In this document: one piece after another, positions 57,665 to 64,000 of the stretch
Position numbering within the stretch: position 1 is the stretch's first letter
How the letters are laid out: each line of letters opens with the position of its first letter
Origin: Podospora bellae-mahoneyi
Lineage: Eukaryota; Ascomycota; Sordariomycetes; Sordariales; Podosporaceae
Assembly (NCBI RefSeq): GCF_035222275.1
Contig: NW_026946361.1
Coordinates: forward strand, 62,001 to 126,000
Direction: 5' to 3'
Length of the DNA stretch: 64,000 nucleotides
Position numbers and translations under genes: made by a program
The notes under the pieces: model-generated
The model's input: the letters and a program-made list of their open reading frames with translations, nothing else
Told to the model about the DNA's origin: nothing
Databases searched by the model: none

Positions 57665-59674
57665 ATGGAAGCTCCGCCCAGTCCCAAAAGACCCCCCAGT
57701 GCCATTCCCTCCGATTCCAATAGCCGAAAAGAGCTTGGGAGAGCGGTAACTGCCGACACGTCGAAAGCCACCAGGTTACAAACCGAACAAGTCCCTACTT
57801 TACGAACCTCGAACGAGTCCACGCGAAAAATTAAGACAAATACAGGAGTCACCATTCCGCCAGCCTATGGAGCCTCGCATAACTCACCAATTGGCAACAC
57901 TCAAGAAAAGAAGAGCGTGGATTATTCAGCCAGTCAAGCCGTCGAAGTTGCTCTGTCAGAGGCCGGTTGCGGCAAGCCGGTCTCAGAGAAGACGGATTCA
58001 CAGCAGGAGTTATACCATGCATTTGCGAGGCGGGAGAAGCGGCTTATGGTATGGATAGTATCATTTGCCGGGCTGTTCTCTCCACTTTCAAGCAATATTT
58101 ACTTCCCTGCGCTGGGTGCCATATCTTCAGTGGGTTCTCTCCTTGAAAACTCTTGTTCCATTTCTGATCATGAAGTATAGCACGTACAAACCGAAATCGC
58201 CATGATATCGCTCACTGTGACTGTGTATATGGCAGTTCAGGGGGTGGCGCCTTCTTTTTGGGGACCTTTGAGCGACACGCGTGGACGCAGAGTCACCTTT
58301 ATCTGCACTTTTGGCGTGTACCTCATCGCAAACCTCGGGTTGGAATTCAGCGACGACTTTGCGTCATTGATGGCTTTTCGAGCAATCCAAGCTGCTGGCA
58401 GTGCCGCGACCATCTCCGTTGGTGTGTTTTGCCAAGACCCAGCCCCTTTTTCACCCCTGAATTCCACGCTAACAACCAGAAACAGGTGCTGGAGTGATTG
58501 GCGATATCACAACAGCAAAGGAACGCGGGGGATATATGGGTAGTTTTGGAGGAAGTGAGTCTTGCATCGCGGCTTTCTATCCTTGTCCTTTCTGACTTTG
58601 ATCCTTGCGCATAGTTCGAATGCTCGGCCAGTCAATTGGGCCAGTGATTGGCGGCATTATCACAGAGTTCTTTGGATTTCACGCCATCTTTTGGTTTCTC
58701 GTCGTCCTTGATTTCATAAGTCTCGTGGTTATTGTGCTCTTTCTCCCGGAAACCCTTCGTCACATTGCTGGAAATGGCACTATCCCACTGCGCGGCATCC
58801 ATCGTCCAGTTGTCACTCGCCATATCAGCAAACACTGGAAGCGTCCAGATGCAGTATCCAGTGAGGAGGGCAACATCACGAATTTGACGCCCAAGTTTAC
58901 TCTGGGCTCGATATTATCGCCACTGCGGTTTCTTTTTGAAAAGGACGTGTTTGTCACGCTATTGTTTGGGGCTTTTGTGTACACGATTTGGAGTGTGGTG
59001 ACTTCGTCGACAACCGCCCTGTTTCAGCCTCGATATCGACTCTCCAATTTGAAAGTGGGCCTCATATTCTTACCGAACGGCGCGGCTTGTGTCAGCGGAT
59101 CATACTTTGCTGGCAAGATTCTTGATCGCGATTATCGGCATGTCGAGTCAGCGTACCGTGCTTCCGAAGGGATCCCGCTCGAGACTCCTCTCAACAGAAA
59201 GCATTTGTCGGACCTTCCACTTTCCCGTGCTCGACTTCGGTCCTCCTGGTATCTCATCGTCTTGTTCGTGTTGCCGTTGCGGGGTATGGCTTCTCGCTTT
59301 CTTCCCCCTTGCTGGCCTCGAGACCGGGTATGGCCCTACCATTGATTTTACAGTTCGTCATTGCAATCACAGCGACGGCCATCTTTACCCAAAACAGTGC
59401 ATTGATGGTGGACTTGTATCCCGGGGCCAGCGCCAGCGCCACCGCTGTCAACAATCTCGTTCGGTGCTCGTTGGGCGCTGTGGGAGTGGCAGGGGTGCAG
59501 TTCATCATTGACAAAATTGGGGTCGAGGCCGCGTTTCTGATATTTGCTGTCGTAACAATTGCTCTCACACCTTTGATGTGTCTACAGTGGAAATATGGCG
59601 AGGTCTGGAGAGCTGAGAGGATAGCGAGGCTTGCCCGGAGGGAGCAGAAACAAGTGACCGGGGCGCAGGTGTGA
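57665..59674 (+). CDS. MFS DHA1-type multidrug transporter with an apparent frame break
   Basis: A drug:proton antiporter of the 12-helix group, about 610 residues. Exons: 57665-58129, 58181-58421, 58486-58554, 58615 onward; introns 51, 64 and 60 bases. The first 120 residues are a disordered cytosolic region. Marks: WGPLSDTRGRRVTF (motif A) and MLGQSIGPVIGG (motif C, typical of antiporters). The fourth exon reads well to WYLIVLF near 59265; from about 59262 the matching sequence continues in another frame (VAVAGYGFSLSSP, then ALPLILQF) to the stop at 59674. Homology looks continuous across the change and there is no AG acceptor in the right place, so a one-base loss or two-base gain, in the genome or in the read, is more likely than an intron. 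It may be a young pseudogene. Confidence 0.75.
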
Positions 59675-61126
59675 GGGATGACTGTGCTTTTGTGCCTCGA
59701 GGGTTGTTGGAAGCGTGGGTTGGGACAAAAGTTTTAGGCTGTCACGTTTTCGGGGTTTGCGCGTTCTTTTCTCTTTCTTCCTTTCTTCCGGAAGGCCGTG
59801 TGGTTTATGATAAGTACAGTTTTTGCCGGCTGCTACATGTAGAGATGTGAGAGAATAAGACTTTGTAAGACGAACTGGCCACACGAACATGATACATATA
59901 TTATTCCAAATTTGACACCACAATCGTGCATATAGTCTGTTCAAGATACCCGATCACTGAGGTCTTGAATACCCACAGAGATCGTAGTGATTTATGCATA
60001 GTGTTGTTGGCTATTGAGGAAATGTAAATGCCTGCAAAGTTCATCAAGAGCATTATGGATTTGCTGAAATAGGTAGGTACCTTCCTAGGGCAGAGTTCTC
60101 AAGCACCGTTATACGATAACTGCAAGATCTATACATGATCATAATCCCGTGTTCTGCATTAAAAAGCATCAAGTGCATCTCGAAATAACCACATACATAT
60201 TGAATCGAATTTGGACCTGATTGAGTCACACAATGCCCTTCTGATCCAGCATTTAGTCCGAACATCCTGTAGAGAGCGTCCCATGCTGGCAATGACAAAG
60301 AGCTCAGACACACCGTAGGCCGATACTGTCTAACCACAGAACCTGACACAGCCTTCTGCCCGGTACACATCACCACGTCCGCCAGAAAACCAGGATTCGA
60401 CGCAACAGGCATGTTAGGAGTTGATTTGTGGAACCTCAACAGAAAGGTCATCAAACCCTCTTTGATTGTATTCCGCCTTTAAGCATTGTGATGACAAAGA
60501 GTGTTTAGGTCCGTCTGTAGTTGGACTCGACTCTCGCATCCAGCGAGCCAACAAAGCGACGGTCCATTCTTTGATAATCACCTCACCTACCACCAACAAT
60601 GAAGCACCGAGTCTGCAGACCAAAACGGAAACCTTGTGTTGTTTTTTATGCTAGTGACAACACCCGGTGATGGTGAATAGGTTTACACGAGTGCATATTG
60701 GAGCATGGTGTCCTCACTCTGAACCAGTACAAGTGAAGGCAGTGGAAACACTGTCAGAATGGGAGAATTGGAGGAATTCACTCAGTTCCTTCAAAATATA
60801 AAGTCAATTCACCCAGTAGATACCTCTGAAACAATGGGGAGCAACCACATATGAGGAGTGGTGTCAGGGACGCTCTTCTGTCCCGCTCTTTTGGCCACTT
60901 CTGCTCGAGAACAATAAGCTCTGTTCCTCGTTCTCTTTATCTCAAGTGAAGACAAGAAGATGCCGAGTCCTATAACATTGGTTGGGACCGTTTTGAGGTC
61001 ATGGATTGCAAGGGGTCTATCTCGACACCGTTCCTCGACCGCTGCCACCGTTCCAGCAGCAGATGATGGTCCAGTGTGGCCTCAAGGAATAAGACAACAT
61101 AACATTGACTAAAGCCAACCACCAAG
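59675..61126. other. 1.45 kb intergenic region, no gene seen
   Basis: It lies between two plus-strand genes and is somewhat AT-rich. The last part should hold the promoter and leader of the glycosyltransferase gene. No element ends or tRNA seen. Confidence 0.4.
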
Positions 61127-63841
61127 ATGTCCACTCCTCGACGACCAACTGCGAGGACACGGGACACACCTGTGACCAACCCTCCTGTGACTCCCCCCCC
61201 TGAGCCTGTCCAGGATGAGCCGTACGTCCCATCAAGGCTTAGATCGAACAAGGTACTGAGGGGGCTTTTCAACGCCTTCATCCTGGCCCTCTGTGGCTAT
61301 GGTGTTCACCAGTTTGCGACCTGGTACTCGGAATACGACTACTGGCTATACTGGTTCATCGTACTGGCAACCTGGCGCTACGCCCGTTTCATTCTCAACT
61401 GCATTGGTTGGGTTCTGTATAAGCCAGCCCCCGTTCCCAAGAACCCAACGTACACCCCCAACCGACATGTCACGGTCATCCTGCCCACCATCGACCCTAC
61501 AGGCGTTGACTTTCAGGAATGCATCAGCACCTGCGCCCAAAACGAGCCTGCTCAGATCATTGTCATTACGGCCGGTGACGAGCTGCTTGTCAAGACAGAG
61601 AAGGCAGTCGAGAAGTACACCAAGCTTTATCCCAAGACCAATTTCATCGTGGACCGTGCCCTGATTGCCAGCAAGAGAGCTCAAGTTGCTGTGGCGGTGC
61701 CGCTGGTCTCAACCGCCATCACCGTCATGCTCGATGACCACGTCTTCTGGAAGAAGGATTTCCTCAAGGCGCTCCTAGCGCCGTTTGAGGATCCAGAGAT
61801 TGGCTTGGTGGGAACAAACAAGAAAGTCCGCCGGTTGCCGAACCTGTCGGTTTGGCGGCGTTTCTGGAACATGCTGGGGGCGACCTATCTTTACCGCCAC
61901 AACTTCGAGGTCAGATCGGCCAACTACTGGGACGGGGGCGCCTTTGTCATTTCTGCGCGTACCTGTGCTCTGCGCACCCGTATCGTCCAGGACCCCGAGT
62001 ACCTGGCCGGCTACGTCGACGAGCGATTCTTCTTTGGGCTCTGTGGGCCTCTTAACCCGGACGACGACAACTACAACACCAGATTTGCCGTGCGCAAGGG
62101 CTGGCGCATCAAGTTCCAGTACACCGACGACGCCGAAATTGAGACAACTGTTGGCGTGGCCAATCCCGTCCACAAGAAGTTCCTGGGGCAGTGCACGCGC
62201 TGGGCCCGCACCACTTGGAGGTCAAACCCTTGCTCTCTCTTCACTGATGGCAGCGTTTGGGCATTTCAGCCCTACTGCGTCTATGCTGTCTACCTCACCT
62301 CCTTCACAAACTTTGCTTTGTTTACCGATGCCGCCCTCGTTGCCCTCTACAACTGGAGCAAGAAAGCCACCAGTCAAGGCATATGGGCCTTGGTTATTTG
62401 GATACTTTTTGTCAAGTTTATCAAGGTCTTTGAGTACTACAAGCGTCACCCCAATGACTGGTGGACTTTCCCATTCTATGTCGCTTTTGCCTATTACCAC
62501 AGCCTCATCAAGCTCTGGGCGCTGTTGACGTTTTGGGACCACGCCTGGACTGGGCGCAACCTCGGAGCCATCAAGACCCAGGCCAACCCAGCCGGGACAG
62601 AAGCGGGAGCCACAGCTGGACCGGCAGCAGTGGCCGCGCGACTGCAGCGTAGCATGTCCGTCAGTAGTATGACTAGCAGTCTTGCGCAAGAGAAGGAAGG
62701 TCTGCGCAGCGGCACCGCTTGGATATCAAACCTGGGAAGTACGGCCCGGCTTCACAAGAGCCAAACAATCTTTGGTGGGAGCCAGGTCGGTCTGCTTGAC
62801 AATCTCAAGATTGTAGGCAGTCACATGGAGAAGTCCCGTGATGCCCAAGTCAGGATTCTTAGTCAACAAGATATTGTCTTCAATGAGGTGCAAAGACTGA
62901 TTGCGGAGGCCGACTCCATCGAGAAGCAATATGAAACGATGAACGACAACGAGACGAGAAATCAGGAAGCCTTGATCCATCTTCGCGGCCAGATGCTCCG
63001 ATTGGAGCAGAGGCACGGAGAGCTCATCCGTATCGCCGGCCTGACCGCCACGTCGCCCGCACTCACTCCAACAGCTGCCAAGGCCTTCCAGGTGGCAAGT
63101 CGGCACCACACAGGGGGTGGCAGAGCCTCACCACCTACAGAAGATTCTGAACGCATCGAGAGGCCATCCTTTTTTACTGGGGTGAGGGGAGTGCACTTCA
63201 GTAGGTCTACAGTCGGCGGGACTAGTGACGACGGCTTTGGTCCTGGCAGGACAGGTGCTGACGGCTCCGGGAGTAACGAGTCTACCCCACGTCCGATCGT
63301 TCCCGACAATTTCAAGGACAGCTTCCCACCGGATACTAAGAAGAGTACTGGGGACACCGACTCACTTATCGCGAATTTGAACATTCCCACTATTGGTACA
63401 CAACACTTTGTGCCTCCCTCTGAGAAAAAGGGAGGACAGCCCGCCGCCGCCAAGGGCTTTTCCCCCCCAACTCAGGCCGAAAAGCCGATCGAAGAATTCT
63501 CCCCCGTCCCGCAGCCAAGAAACTCACCTTCAGGTTTCACCCCGAAGTCAGACCTCGAAAGCACCACCCCCGGAGAAGATCCCGCCGCCAGGGATAGCAA
63601 GAAGAGCTCGGGTTCGGACTCGACCCGCTCGCCGGCACAGACGCCGACCCGCCCGCCAGGCGGTAGAAGAGTTTCCAAAGAGCAGAACAAAAGTGTCAGT
63701 ACCCCTCCAAAACAAGAAGAAGCCGCTCCCCCTAACAAGCCCAGAACACCTGAGAGCAACCCGTTGTTGAAAGAGGAGCTCGAGCAGCAGAACCATGAGG
63801 ATTCTATGAGAAGGGTTCATGAAATGCTTGGCGAGAGCTAG
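61127..63841 (+). CDS. Family 2 polysaccharide synthase-like glycosyltransferase (Cps1 type)
   Basis: A single-exon 904-residue membrane enzyme. Two N-terminal helices (about 45-62 and 72-97) precede a GT2 domain: VILPTIDP at 117-124, the metal-binding DD pair in MLDDHVFW (203-204), the acceptor region YVDERFFFG near 297-304 and Q355-x2-R358-W359 in GQCTRWARTTW, the product-binding signature of processive synthases. Further helices follow to about residue 480. The C-terminal 420 residues are cytosolic: a coiled coil (about 560-640, with EADSIEKQYETMNDNETRNQ) and a long Ser/Pro/Lys-rich disordered tail. Fungal relatives of Cps1 are linked to hyaluronan-like or other wall polysaccharides; donor and product are unknown. 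It is transcribed in the same direction as the MFS gene before it. Confidence 0.92.
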   Translation: MSTPRRPTARTRDTPVTNPPVTPPPEPVQDEPYVPSRLRSNKVLRGLFNAFILALCGYGVHQFATWYSEYDYWLYWFIVLATWRYARFILNCIGWVLYKPAPVPKNPTYTPNRHVTVILPTIDPTGVDFQECISTCAQNEPAQIIVITAGDELLVKTEKAVEKYTKLYPKTNFIVDRALIASKRAQVAVAVPLVSTAITVMLDDHVFWKKDFLKALLAPFEDPEIGLVGTNKKVRRLPNLSVWRRFWNMLGATYLYRHNFEVRSANYWDGGAFVISARTCALRTRIVQDPEYLAGYVDERFFFGLCGPLNPDDDNYNTRFAVRKGWRIKFQYTDDAEIETTVGVANPVHKKFLGQCTRWARTTWRSNPCSLFTDGSVWAFQPYCVYAVYLTSFTNFALFTDAALVALYNWSKKATSQGIWALVIWILFVKFIKVFEYYKRHPNDWWTFPFYVAFAYYHSLIKLWALLTFWDHAWTGRNLGAIKTQANPAGTEAGATAGPAAVAARLQRSMSVSSMTSSLAQEKEGLRSGTAWISNLGSTARLHKSQTIFGGSQVGLLDNLKIVGSHMEKSRDAQVRILSQQDIVFNEVQRLIAEADSIEKQYETMNDNETRNQEALIHLRGQMLRLEQRHGELIRIAGLTATSPALTPTAAKAFQVASRHHTGGGRASPPTEDSERIERPSFFTGVRGVHFSRSTVGGTSDDGFGPGRTGADGSGSNESTPRPIVPDNFKDSFPPDTKKSTGDTDSLIANLNIPTIGTQHFVPPSEKKGGQPAAAKGFSPPTQAEKPIEEFSPVPQPRNSPSGFTPKSDLESTTPGEDPAARDSKKSSGSDSTRSPAQTPTRPPGGRRVSKEQNKSVSTPPKQEEAAPPNKPRTPESNPLLKEELEQQNHEDSMRRVHEMLGES

Positions 63842-63875
63842 GGGAGATATGGTTGGGCTGGGAACCGAAAGGATA

Positions 63876-63935
63876 GGGAATCGGATGGGTTGGGAATCGG
63901 ACGGGGTGGGAATTGGATGGGTTGGGAATCGGATG
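63876..63935. repeat. 16-base imperfect tandem repeat, about 3.8 copies
   Basis: Units start at 63876, 63892, 63908 and 63924 and follow gggaatcggatgggtt with one to three changes each. It lies 35 bases after the stop codon of the glycosyltransferase gene, probably in its 3' untranslated region. Confidence 0.85.
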
Positions 63936-64000
63936 CGTATATAGATATGGGAATGGGACAAGGAAAAGGAATGGCAAAATAAAAGAAAATGGAAAAGGAA

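Noticed and set aside
59089-59511. 140-residue open frame overlapping the DHA1 transporter
   Set aside because: It is a shifted frame over the transporter and contains none of the expected helices.

Overview
This window is nuclear DNA of a filamentous ascomycete. The evidence is short GT-AG introns of 48-87 bases with ctaac/ctgac-type branch sites, about one gene per 2.5 kb on both strands, and families typical of Pezizomycotina: a PTH11-like rhodopsin-fold protein, a Zn2Cys6 regulator, a type I metacaspase with a Gln/Pro/Tyr prodomain, and a GPCR fused to an RGS domain. The plant-cell-wall genes (lone AA8 cytochrome, CE15-type esterase) and the protein sequences suggest a Sordariomycete, probably Sordariales; the species cannot be told. 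I see no CRISPR array, operon, rRNA, convincing tRNA, transposon or viral fossil. Exon junctions below were worked out by reading splice signals and frames by eye.

Layout. 0-12.7 kb: ZIP metal transporter (+), lone AA8 cytochrome (-), MFS sugar transporter (-), BNR-4 protein (+), Zn2Cys6 factor (-), secreted aspartic protease (-). A 3.3 kb stretch without a recognisable gene follows. 16-31 kb: OPT oligopeptide transporter (+), CE15-type esterase (-), PTH11-like membrane protein (-), Ted1-like phosphoesterase (-), secreted Gln-rich repeat protein (-), TIM50 (-). 32-43 kb: F-box-like protein (+), a CAT/CAC satellite just before a nitronate monooxygenase (+), a 3.1 kb gap, a Dal5/Tna1-type MFS carrier (+), GPCR-RGS protein (-). 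44-64 kb: metacaspase (-) divergent from a WW-domain protein (+), CX5R rhodanese (+), SmG (-) divergent from NTR2 (+), Vps3844-like ER protein (-) divergent from an unknown membrane protein (+), a DHA1-type MFS gene with an apparent frame break (+), and a family 2 glycosyltransferase (+).

How genes may work together (inference). The AA8 cytochrome, sugar transporter, esterase, aspartic protease and OPT carrier fit a saprotroph that breaks down plant polymers and proteins outside the cell and imports the products. Two divergent pairs stand out. The metacaspase carries a PPGY motif just before its protease domain and shares an 800-base intergenic region with a WW-domain protein, whose domain class binds PPxY. 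SmG and NTR2, both spliceosome factors, share a 521-base intergenic region. I found no clearly new multi-gene system; the metacaspase/WW pair, the esterase lacking the usual catalytic glutamate and the Gln-rich repeat protein are the best leads.
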